DNA from: Flavobacterium sp.
GTDB lineage: Bacteria > Bacteroidota > Bacteroidia > Flavobacteriales > Flavobacteriaceae
DNA length: 55,857 nucleotides
Reading direction: 5' to 3'
NCBI RefSeq assembly: GCF_027531905.1
Contig: NZ_JAPZSU010000051.1
Location: 1-55,857, forward strand
The notes beneath the pieces are model-generated. The model worked only from the letters and a program-made list of their open reading frames with translations. It was not told the DNA's origin and searched no databases. Positions 1-8,241 of this stretch are shown here, piece after piece. The position numbers and the translations under genes were made by a program. Numbering within the stretch: position 1 is the stretch's first letter; every line of letters begins with the position of its first letter.

Positions 1-1770
1 GGCTCCCGCTGGAACTATTATTTTTCCTTGTGCATCTACTGTTACGCCTGCAAGCCCATTAGTATCTAAAATAGTAATGGCTACTTGAGAAGGACTTACT
101 GTTCCGTTGTTAATCTTATCATTACCTAAGATATCTAAAACAACTCCTTTGGATGAATTAATTGGTTGATTGGTATAATCATCGTTGATTGCTTTAATTA
201 TAGGTGCTATTACTGTGATTCTGACCGTGGCTTGATCACAAACAATAGGAGATTTTTTAGTACAAATTTCATACACGATAGTATAAGTATCGGCCGGCAT
301 TCCCTTCTTCACTACTATTGATCCATCATTACGTAACGTAAATCCAGCTGGAACAGATATAGGTGTTAAAGTAATGGTATTATACGTTTCTGGAGTCAAA
401 ACAACACCATCAAGAGTATCATTCAACAACACACTAGCTATAGTTTTGTCAAACAAACTTTCCATCTCATATAATCCATCATCTGCAGCCTCAATTGCAG
501 CCACTTTTATTGTAACTATAGCTTCATCACAAACTGTTGGATTGATTTTATCACAAATAGAATATGCTATAGTGTAAATACCAGCTGGTGTATTCTTTGG
601 AACTTCTACGTTACCGGTTGTTGTATTCAAAACTGGAACCAATGCTCCATTCACAATAGGTAATGCTGGACTTATAACCGAAATATTAACCAAACTAGTA
701 GTAGCTAAAACTTCATTAATTGTATCAAAATTAGTCGAATTAGCTTCTAATACATTTCCAGCATTTGATGAACCAATTGTTCCAATTACAGTAGGTAAAA
801 TATCATCCTCAGCTTTAATTACTGGTTTTTTAACCGTAATGGTTATAGTTGCATCAGAGCAATTCGTTGGATTTAATTTCTCACAAATCGTATAGAAAAT
901 GGTATAAACGCCTGCTGGTACACTTGCTGGAATTACTATTTCTTTAGTAAGCCTATCAACCTTTGGAACAGGAAAACTTTGTCCACCAGGTAACACTATA
1001 TCTGTTACTGTAACAGTAATTTGATCAAAAGTAATTGGATTACCATCAAGTGTGTCAAATCCATTTCCATAATCCGAATTGAATGGCCTAAACTTAACCT
1101 CTTTTATGGTATTATTAATTGTAATTTCATCATTTTTTGCAATTATTTTTGCCACTCCAACAACAACAACAATACTGGTTACAGTATCACAATTTAATGG
1201 ATTATTCACCTCACAGATTTTATACTCTACATTGTAGTTTCCTGCTGGAGTATTAGGATCAACAGTTACTGTACCATCAGCATTCAATGTCAATCTTGAA
1301 GGAACATTTACCGAAGTTAATGTTACTTGACCTGGATTGGTTCCAATCACTACTGGATTGCCATTTACTGTATCATTTGCTAACAAAGTCGCTGTAGTTC
1401 CTCCTGGTAAGCCGTTGATAACTGCAGTCGTTTCGGTTACGGCATCGATCGTTGGTGCGGTAACAGTTACCGTTACGGTTGCTGATTCACAATTCACAGG
1501 ATTTAATTTTTCGCAAATTTCATACACAATTGTGTAGTCTCCTGCTGGTGTGTTTGTTGGTACACTTATTTGTCCTGTCGCAACATCAATACTTGGTACT
1601 GGTGCTCCAGGTACTTTTGGAGCTACTGGTGTAGTTACCGTTAGGTTTACTAAACCAATAACTACTGCGGTCCCATTTATGGTATCTGGATGGGTTGGAT
1701 TATTACCTAATACGTTACCTGCATTTGATGTTCCTGTTGTTCCATTACCACCTGAAATAGTATCGTCTTG
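1..1770 (-). repeat. Five ~105-residue tandem protein repeats in the adhesin
   Basis: Five units end in a conserved Cys-containing strand at nt about 240-270 (ICTKKSPIVCDQA), 540-590 (ICDKINPTVCDEA), 850-880 (ICEKLNPTNCSDA), 1190-1220 (ICEVNNPLNCDTV) and 1490-1520 (ICEKLNPVNCESA). The period is about 315 bp. Each unit contains a PAGxYTI strand before the Cys pair. The spacing and the two conserved cysteines suggest stacked Ig-like or cadherin-like domains. The array continues past the left edge. Confidence 0.85.
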
Positions 1771-4700
1771 AGCACATATAACATTTGAGATAACAATAGG
1801 ATCTGATGCTAAAGAAACACATCCAGCTGTATTCGTTATAGTGAAAGTATAAGTTCCTGAATTAGCACTTACCGATCCTATAGCTGAAATACTCACCACA
1901 TTCGGTGTGAACTTATAAATATTATCCGAATTAAAATCTACAATTTGGAAACTTCCTCTAGTGTTAGTACACGTAGGTTGTATTACCGTTCCAACTGCTG
2001 GTGCTGCTGGTTGTGCTGTGTTATTATTCACCCAAGCACATGTTGTCGTGTCGAAGGTAAATGTATCCCAACAATTTAATTTTGCTGGTTCTACTGATTT
2101 GGTTCCTGTTACTTTCCAAGTACAAGTTGTGGTGTCAAAACTTCTAGTTTCCCAACATGCTAATGCGGTTGTTGGTTCTGCAGGTTTGGTTCCTGTTACT
2201 TGCCAAGTACAAGTTGTGGAATTGAAGGTAAATGTATCCCAACAATTTACTTTTGCTGGTGCTGCTGGTGCAGCATTTATCGTTAAGGTAACTGCAGTTC
2301 TTGACAAACTAGAACAAGTCCCATTATAAGCTTGTGCATAATAGGTTACCGAACCAACCGTATTTAAAGTAGGACTAACTACCAAAGATCCTCCAGTTGC
2401 AGCAGTGTACCATGTAATCGTTCCACCAGATGCAGTAGCTGTCAATGTTTGAATAGGCGAAGCCTCACAAACTGTTTGATCACCTCCTGATGTTGGTGCA
2501 GCTGGTGTTGGTGTTACCGTTACAACAACCGCAGTTCTTGCGCTCTCACATCCATTTACCGTTTGACTAGCATAATAGGTTCCTGAAACTAATGTTTCTG
2601 TTCCTGTATATAATGTTCCTGCTGTTGCTGCAGTATACCATTTGATAGCGGTTCCAGAAGCCACTAAGTCGCTTACTTTTTTAGCTTCTACAAAGCAGAA
2701 AGTCTGTGCAGAGGCTGTTGGTGCAGCAGGCGCTGCTAATCTTGCCGTACTAATTACTGCAAAACTATCCGAGGCTACTGAAGTACAGTTTAAAGTATTT
2801 CTTGCCGTTACCGTATAAGAATCTCCAACCGTGCCTCCAGTTAGTACTCCACCCGCACCTACCGATGGCCCTGAAGGGTTAAAAGCATAGAAAAAATTAG
2901 CATTATAATTTGTAATAGTCATACTTCCTACTGCTGAACATGTAGGCGCAACTGTAGTAATAGTTGGCTTATCTGGGGTAGCGTTAACAACAACCTCTAG
3001 TAAAGCTCTTGGTCCCTCACAACTACCAACCGTCTGAGAAACATAATATTTTACAGTCCCAACAGCAGCAGTTGATGGCCTTGGAGCAGTTACACTACCA
3101 ACACCACCCGATGCTGCAGTATACCATTTTAAATTAGTCCCTGTGGCTGTTAAGTCGACAGCAGTGGCGTTTTGACAATACGTAACAGGAGATGTTACCT
3201 CTGGAGCAGTAGTTGCGCTGATCGAACCTCTAAAAGGATAATTATGAGTTTCTGAACCTGCCTGGTCTTGAGTTAAATTACCACCAACAACAAAACGACC
3301 ATTCATACCTATCATTTTGTTAAGTACATTTCCTGTTCGTTGTGGAATAACCATACTTCCCCAAAACTGAGCTCCTTCTAAAGTAACACTTGTAGCGTCT
3401 GGTAAATTCCATAAAATTCGAAGTGAAAAAGGATCTACTTCATTTGTTGGAGTCTTAGAACCACTACCAGTAGCCTGAGCAACACCATCAAATACAAAAT
3501 TACCAATATTAAACCCTACAGTAGATCCAGAAACGTTAATTAATAAACTAGCTGTATCTGGAAAACCAACAAATCTTACCGTACCGTTTGGTTTTGAACC
3601 TAAAACGTTAGGAATAGTTATAACATAGTTTTTTGAAACGGCAGGCGTCTTACAAGTAATAGTATAAGTACCCCATGTATCATCAGCAAACGTGACATCT
3701 GGATCATTAGGCAACGCTTTCCAAGCTGTACTTGAAGCCTGCAAGTCATTGAAAGCTTTATTGTAAGGAGTCAGATCCAAAGTAGGCTCATTCTTCACTT
3801 TAGAGAGGTCTGTTCCAGCTTGAAATTTAACATTAGAAGATTTCGTCCCTTTGTACACTACAGTACCAAAAGAATTCACACCTCCACTAAACCCTCCTAA
3901 GATAAATTCATTAGATGCTACCGAAGCATTAAAATCACCACCTATAGTTAAAATATTGGCATTATTATCAGGCACAATAAAAGAACCCACTCCAGCTACA
4001 CCAAGATTGAAACGATTATTAGTTGTATTCATAGTAAAATTACCATAAACAAAAGTACGGCCTTCATATTCTGCCCCATTATTTAATATAAGATTACCTC
4101 CAACGGCAAAGTTAATAGCATTGTCAAAACCAACAAAACTAGCAAAAGTGGCTGGTTTATATATATTGTTAATAGGATTTGTGGCATCGCTTAAAAAGAT
4201 GCCTAAACAATCATTTGTAGTTGTGGGAAAGGGCAATGCTGATGATACTCCCAAAGTAAACACATCACCAGAGTTAAAGCTAACGTTATTAAAAACCGCT
4301 TGGTTACTTACAAACGAACTTACAGGTATGCGAGTAATCGCACCATTGGTAAAATCACCATTACCGTCGGTATCAATCAATAAAACCAAATTAGAAGCGG
4401 TAGCACCCGTTAAAGTGATCCCTGAAAGATTAAAATTCAAACTAACATTTGAGATATTGCTACCATCAGTATTGCTTAACTGCGTTTTCCACTCCCTATT
4501 CAATCTAGTGGTAATTGAACCTGGCAATTCTGTTGCTTGCTGTACAGGAAGGGCAGCACTACCCGTGTTGTTGGCAATAAGCATAAATTCTTTATCGCCG
4601 TCTATTGCCTTTCGAGTAGCATCTAGATTTAAACTAGTTACATCCGAGTTGGTAGAAACGGTTAATATCGTGTTACTATTTATACTTTTTGAAATGCGCT

Positions 4701-5724
4701 GATTCAATCCATAAAGATCGTCACGCCCTAATCCAAAGACATCATATTTATAAGTTGCATTTGATGTCCAAACATCAGACCCTGCAGAATTTACATAACT
4801 ATAAGATACGTTTCCAAAAGTAGCCCCTAATTTATCGATATCTCCTGTAATGGTCACTCCGTATTTAATAGCTAAATATGACTCTACAATCTTTCTTTCA
4901 GCCTCTGTTAAAACCCTATCGTAAACTAAAACTTCTGCAATTACACCATTTAATTTACCTTCTACACCACTAGCAGAGAAATGTTTTCCCAACCTTACCA
5001 TAGAAGGCAATGGTCTACCTGATCCAGTATTTCTAATATTAACCACTGCCTCATCTGTAGAACCATTTGCATACAAGCTATAAGTAACTGAACTTTCACC
5101 AGCGACATTTCTTTTTAAAACCCCTATCGAAGGCAATGTAAGCAAATTAAAATCGCCTGGGTTATAATAATCGCCTTCAGATCCTCCACCAAAAGAAAGT
5201 CTTCCGGTAGAAGGCACTCCCAAAGACATATCCGAATTAGTAGTCGCTGTACTTCCACTAGGGTCGGAAATATCACCACCATACAACAGTCCCGTATTGT
5301 ATTGGTCATTACCAACCCCAGCTGTTTTAAAAACAACAAAAACAGTTTGACTATTAAGTGCCGGTGTACTCATTTGTACAGCATTACCCGCACCAACAGT
5401 ATTATCAAATTGAACGACTGGATTAAAATTGATATTATGATCCCCCGAACCATAACGATAGGTTGGCATCGTTGGCATAGGCGTTTCACCATTTTCTCCT
5501 GGGTGTGCTGTGGCAGCGACTCCATTTTGAACGGTACCTCCTGATAAATCGTACCAAGTAGTAAGAGTGGTTCCTGTTACAGGAACTCCAGCTAGAGAAT
5601 TCACCCCTTTATCTCCCTTAAACCATAAAACATTGTTTGTAACTTGAGAAAATAAAAAGGTTTGATAAAGAAAAACAAGAGAAAAAAAGAAAATTCTCTT
5701 GAGCGAAAAAGTAGTTTTTGACAT
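1..5724 (-). CDS. Giant secreted adhesin-like repeat protein, N-terminal 1908 residues (C-terminus outside window)
   Basis: The reading frame starts at 5724 and stays open to the window edge, so the protein exceeds 1908 residues and is truncated by the window. Visible order: a signal peptide (FFFSLVFLYQTFLFSQ, cleavage near residue 27); a concanavalin/LamG-like region ending in EVLVYDRVLTEAERK and YLAIKYGVTI (to about residue 292); a choice-of-anchor-A-like region (about 490-835, ending HNYPF); Ig-like CHU_C-associated modules with YYASQTVNGCESA-type strands (about 835-1150); three short Cys-Trp repeats (nt about 2034-2260); another Ig-like module; then five repeats of about 105 residues, each ending in a motif like ICEKLNPVNCESA (nt about 1-1770). 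This architecture is typical of large Bacteroidota surface proteins exported by type IX secretion. The sorting domain would lie beyond the edge, so that route is inferred. It probably acts in adhesion or gliding; the ligand is unknown. Confidence 0.88.
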   Translation of the reverse strand, partial: MSKTTFSLKRIFFFSLVFLYQTFLFSQVTNNVLWFKGDKGVNSLAGVPVTGTTLTTWYDLSGGTVQNGVAATAHPGENGETPMPTMPTYRYGSGDHNINFNPVVQFDNTVGAGNAVQMSTPALNSQTVFVVFKTAGVGNDQYNTGLLYGGDISDPSGSTATTNSDMSLGVPSTGRLSFGGGSEGDYYNPGDFNLLTLPSIGVLKRNVAGESSVTYSLYANGSTDEAVVNIRNTGSGRPLPSMVRLGKHFSASGVEGKLNGVIAEVLVYDRVLTEAERKIVESYLAIKYGVTITGDIDKLGATFGNVSYSYVNSAGSDVWTSNATYKYDVFGLGRDDLYGLNQRISKSINSNTILTVSTNSDVTSLNLDATRKAIDGDKEFMLIANNTGSAALPVQQATELPGSITTRLNREWKTQLSNTDGSNISNVSLNFNLSGITLTGATASNLVLLIDTDGNGDFTNGAITRIPVSSFVSNQAVFNNVSFNSGDVFTLGVSSALPFPTTTNDCLGIFLSDATNPINNIYKPATFASFVGFDNAINFAVGGNLILNNGAEYEGRTFVYGNFTMNTTNNRFNLGVAGVGSFIVPDNNANILTIGGDFNASVASNEFILGGFSGGVNSFGTVVYKGTKSSNVKFQAGTDLSKVKNEPTLDLTPYNKAFNDLQASSTAWKALPNDPDVTFADDTWGTYTITCKTPAVSKNYVITIPNVLGSKPNGTVRFVGFPDTASLLINVSGSTVGFNIGNFVFDGVAQATGSGSKTPTNEVDPFSLRILWNLPDATSVTLEGAQFWGSMVIPQRTGNVLNKMIGMNGRFVVGGNLTQDQAGSETHNYPFRGSISATTAPEVTSPVTYCQNATAVDLTATGTNLKWYTAASGGVGSVTAPRPSTAAVGTVKYYVSQTVGSCEGPRALLEVVVNATPDKPTITTVAPTCSAVGSMTITNYNANFFYAFNPSGPSVGAGGVLTGGTVGDSYTVTARNTLNCTSVASDSFAVISTARLAAPAAPTASAQTFCFVEAKKVSDLVASGTAIKWYTAATAGTLYTGTETLVSGTYYASQTVNGCESARTAVVVTVTPTPAAPTSGGDQTVCEASPIQTLTATASGGTITWYTAATGGSLVVSPTLNTVGSVTYYAQAYNGTCSSLSRTAVTLTINAAPAAPAKVNCWDTFTFNSTTCTWQVTGTKPAEPTTALACWETRSFDTTTCTWKVTGTKSVEPAKLNCWDTFTFDTTTCAWVNNNTAQPAAPAVGTVIQPTCTNTRGSFQIVDFNSDNIYKFTPNVVSISAIGSVSANSGTYTFTITNTAGCVSLASDPIVISNVICAQDDTISGGNGTTGTSNAGNVLGNNPTHPDTINGTAVVIGLVNLTVTTPVAPKVPGAPVPSIDVATGQISVPTNTPAGDYTIVYEICEKLNPVNCESATVTVTVTAPTIDAVTETTAVINGLPGGTTATLLANDTVNGNPVVIGTNPGQVTLTSVNVPSRLTLNADGTVTVDPNTPAGNYNVEYKICEVNNPLNCDTVTSIVVVVGVAKIIAKNDEITINNTIKEVKFRPFNSDYGNGFDTLDGNPITFDQITVTVTDIVLPGGQSFPVPKVDRLTKEIVIPASVPAGVYTIFYTICEKLNPTNCSDATITITVKKPVIKAEDDILPTVIGTIGSSNAGNVLEANSTNFDTINEVLATTSLVNISVISPALPIVNGALVPVLNTTTGNVEVPKNTPAGIYTIAYSICDKINPTVCDEAIVTIKVAAIEAADDGLYEMESLFDKTIASVLLNDTLDGVVLTPETYNTITLTPISVPAGFTLRNDGSIVVKKGMPADTYTIVYEICTKKSPIVCDQATVRITVIAPIIKAINDDYTNQPINSSKGVVLDILGNDKINNGTVSPSQVAITILDTNGLAGVTVDAQGKIIVPAGA
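2034..2260 (-). repeat. Three short CWDTFTF...TTCTWxVTGTKPAEP tandem repeats in the adhesin
   Basis: On the minus strand the translation holds three copies of a 28-29 residue unit built as CW(D/E)T.(T/S)F followed by TTC.W.V. The Cys-Trp codons fall at about nt 2067, 2151 and 2238, spacings of 84 and 87 bp. Each unit has two Cys and two Trp. Comparable units are common in large Flavobacterium surface proteins; their function is not known to me. Confidence 0.8.
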
Positions 5725-6375
5725 AATTAGATGATATTACCCTTAGTATTAAAACTTTAACCAAAACCATAATTTAAAAGACAGAGTAACACAATTTTTA
5801 ACAATTTTAATTGTGTTAAAATATTTAAAAACTTAATTGGCGGCACAAAATTAAATATTAATATTTTAAAATTGCTTTAAATCATTAATTATTAATCAAA
5901 AGGGGTATTTTTGTCGACATAATACACAAATAATCGACGAAATGCACTTTATTAAGTTCGCCAAACTAAGGCATTTCACCCTAAATAAGTATTAATACGT
6001 AATTTTTTTCATGTTAATTAGCGCTAAGTTTTACTAAAATTTTACTAAAATTATAAAAACACGAAAAAAAAGAAATATTATATTTTAAACAGAATGTTCT
6101 TTCTTTTAATAAAGTTTTAACTCACAATATCATTATAATTAATTAAAAACTAAAACTTTGCAAAACCTAATTCTTACCATAATCATAGACAAAAAAAAGG
6201 GCAAAAAAAGTATTCCTGTCTTAAAAAAAACAGCGGAAAAATATATTGCCTTTTTAAAACCAACTCCAATAACAAAACAATTTGAAATCTAGCCCTTTTA
6301 ATTTGTAACTAATCCACTAAAAATAAACTTATAATATGCAGGCTTAAAAATAACTTCCAAATAAAAACTAAACCA
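5725..6375. other. Gene-free AT-rich intergenic region upstream of the adhesin
   Basis: No credible coding frame is visible on either strand. The stretch is very AT-rich with many A and T runs. It must contain the adhesin promoter, which reads toward lower coordinates from near 5725-5850, but I see no clean TAnnTTTG element. Confidence 0.5.
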
Positions 6376-6520
6376 CTCTGCACTGAAAGTGCAGAGGTTT
6401 GTTTGACGAGAGACTGAAAGTCTCTCAATTTTGAAAACTTTTTATCTATACTAAAAAGTCGAAGATTATATTTTTTCGCATTACTAAAGTACTGCAATAA
6501 ATTGCAGGGTTTTAAACCCC
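6376..6520. repeat. Cluster of tandem small hairpins (non-coding repeat element)
   Basis: Three perfect stem-loops lie in about 130 bp: an 8-bp stem at 6376-6396 (CTCTGCAC, loop TGAAA), a 7-bp stem at 6408-6426 (GAGAGAC, again loop TGAAA) and a 7-bp stem at 6492-6507 (CTGCAAT, loop AA), followed at once by the GGGTTTTAAACCCC palindrome. The repeated TGAAA loop suggests a structured element. A 74-codon minus frame crosses it but does not look like a real protein. It may be a structured RNA or a mobile repeat; the evidence is only the structure. Confidence 0.55.
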
Positions 6521-6536
6521 AATCTGAGACCAATAA

Positions 6537-6569
6537 AAAAATGCATTGAAACGAATTTCAATGCATTTT
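6537..6569 (-). terminator. Rho-independent terminator of guaB
   Basis: A perfect 11-bp stem ATGCATTGAAA / TTTCAATGCAT (6541-6551 and 6556-6566) with loop CGAA is extended by A/T pairs. Read on the minus strand it ends in a U run (plus-strand A run 6535-6540). It lies about 55 nt after the guaB stop. Confidence 0.8.
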
Positions 6570-6624
6570 GACGGAATACTATTTTTGTTTTTTCTATACT
6601 CTTTACAAAAAAAGTAAAACTATA

Positions 6625-8097
6625 CTACCTAGAATAATTAGGTGCTTCCTTAGTAATCGTTACATTATGAGGATGACTTTCGTTAATTCCACTAGCTGTG
6701 ATTCTAACGAAACGGCCTGTTTCTTTTAGAGTTGGAACATCTTTTGCTCCGCAATATCCCATACCTGCACGAAGTCCACCGATGAATTGTTGCATGCTTT
6801 CGTTTAACTCACCTTTGTAGGGTACGCGTCCCACAATTCCTTCAGGAACTAATTTCTTCACATCGTCTTCTACGTCTTGGAAATAACGATCTTTCGATCC
6901 TTCTTGCATGGCTTCAACAGAACCCATTCCTCTGTAGGATTTGAATTTTCTTCCTTCAAAAATAATAGTCTCACCTGGTGATTCTTTTGTTCCAGCCAAT
7001 AATGATCCTAGCATCACACAGTCAGCCCCTGCTGCTATCGCCTTAGGAATATCTCCTGTATAACGAATTCCACCATCAGCAATAACTGGAACACCAGAAC
7101 CTTTGATAGCAGCTGCTACTTCAAGCACAGCAGAAAACTGAGGAAAACCTACACCAGCTACAATACGAGTCGTACAAATTGACCCTGGACCAATACCTAC
7201 TTTAACACCATCAGCGCCATTCTCAACTAAATATTGAGCAGCTTCAGGAGTAGCAATATTTCCAACAATAACATCAATTTGTGGGAATTTAGATTTTACT
7301 TCTTTTAATACATTAACCACTCCTTGAGTATGACCGTGAGCTGTATCAATAATAATAGCATCAACCCCAGCGTGAACCAAAGCTTCGGCTCTTTGCACTG
7401 CATCGCCTGTAACACCAATAGCTGCTGCTACTCGTAAACGACCATAAATATCTTTATTAGCAATTGGTTTTTGAGTCAATTTAGTAATATCTCTAAACGT
7501 AATTAATCCTACCAATTCGTATTTATCATTTACTACAGGTAATTTTTCGATTTTATGACCTTGCAATACTACTTCAGCTTGTTCTAAGGAAGTGCCTTCT
7601 GCAACAGTAATTAGATTTTCTTTGGTCATTACTTCAATAATTGGTCTTGAAGTATTTTTTTCAAAACGCAAATCTCTATTAGTAACAATTCCTTTTAAAA
7701 TTTTATGCTCATCCACAATTGGAATACCGCCAATGCCGTATTCTTTCATCGCCATCTTAGCATCAGCAACGGTAGAAGTTAACGGCAAAGTAACAGGATC
7801 GATAATCATTCCTGACTCAGCTCTTTTTACTTTACGCACTTTGGCTGCTTGTTGCTCGATGGTCATATTCTTATGCAACACGCCAATACCTCCTTCTTGA
7901 GCCATAGCAATAGCCATCGCGCTTTCCGTTACAGTATCCATAGCAGCAGATACAATAGGAACGTTTAAAGTTATGTTTCTTGAAAATTGTGATTGGATAC
8001 TCACTTCGCGTGGTAAAACGCTAGAGTAATTTGGAACTAATAATACATCATCGTAAGTTAAACCTTCGCCGATAATCTTGGAATTGTGTGCTTTCAT
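6625..8097 (-). CDS. guaB: Inosine-5'-monophosphate dehydrogenase
   Basis: It oxidises IMP to XMP with NAD+, the committed step of GMP synthesis, in the cytoplasm. The 490-residue product has the IMPDH/GMP-reductase barrel, a paired CBS insertion (about residues 95-210) and the catalytic loop GPGSICTTR with the nucleophile Cys308. The C-terminal flap region is also present. I chose the ATG at 8097 ([17 protein letters not shown]) because it gives the usual length and lies 26 nt below a good TATATTTG promoter element. A longer in-frame start at 8136 would lie upstream of that element. The gene is divergent from the P-type ATPase gene and is followed by its own terminator, so it is probably monocistronic. 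Confidence 0.96.
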   Translation of the reverse strand: MKAHNSKIIGEGLTYDDVLLVPNYSSVLPREVSIQSQFSRNITLNVPIVSAAMDTVTESAMAIAMAQEGGIGVLHKNMTIEQQAAKVRKVKRAESGMIIDPVTLPLTSTVADAKMAMKEYGIGGIPIVDEHKILKGIVTNRDLRFEKNTSRPIIEVMTKENLITVAEGTSLEQAEVVLQGHKIEKLPVVNDKYELVGLITFRDITKLTQKPIANKDIYGRLRVAAAIGVTGDAVQRAEALVHAGVDAIIIDTAHGHTQGVVNVLKEVKSKFPQIDVIVGNIATPEAAQYLVENGADGVKVGIGPGSICTTRIVAGVGFPQFSAVLEVAAAIKGSGVPVIADGGIRYTGDIPKAIAAGADCVMLGSLLAGTKESPGETIIFEGRKFKSYRGMGSVEAMQEGSKDRYFQDVEDDVKKLVPEGIVGRVPYKGELNESMQQFIGGLRAGMGYCGAKDVPTLKETGRFVRITASGINESHPHNVTITKEAPNYSR

Positions 8098-8123
8098 GGT
8101 GCAATTTCTAGTTGAATTGCGTG

Positions 8124-8156
8124 CAAATATAGACAATTTTAAGAAAAAAACACCAA
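8124..8156 (-). promoter_or_regulatory. guaB promoter (TTG-N22-TATATTTG)
   Basis: On the minus strand TATATTTG (plus 8124-8131) matches the Bacteroidota -7 consensus TAnnTTTG, and a TTG (plus CAA at 8154-8156) lies 22 nt upstream. Its position supports the 8097 start of guaB. Confidence 0.65.
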
Positions 8157-8241
8157 ACCGTTACATTAATTGACTAAATTGCAGGAATTGGAAATTTGGC
8201 CACTATTTTTTCAAAAATAAAAATCCAAAACTTCGAGCATC

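Noticed and set aside
36..1537. Several plus-strand frames within the adhesin region (for example near 374, 1337, 1550 and 1961)
   Set aside because: They are the opposite strand of the regular Thr/Val-rich adhesin repeats and have no independent coding signs.
6309..6533. 74-codon minus-strand frame across the hairpin cluster
   Set aside because: It is made of hairpin arms and AT-rich DNA, has no promoter or recognisable domain, and sits just after the guaB terminator. I treat it as non-coding.
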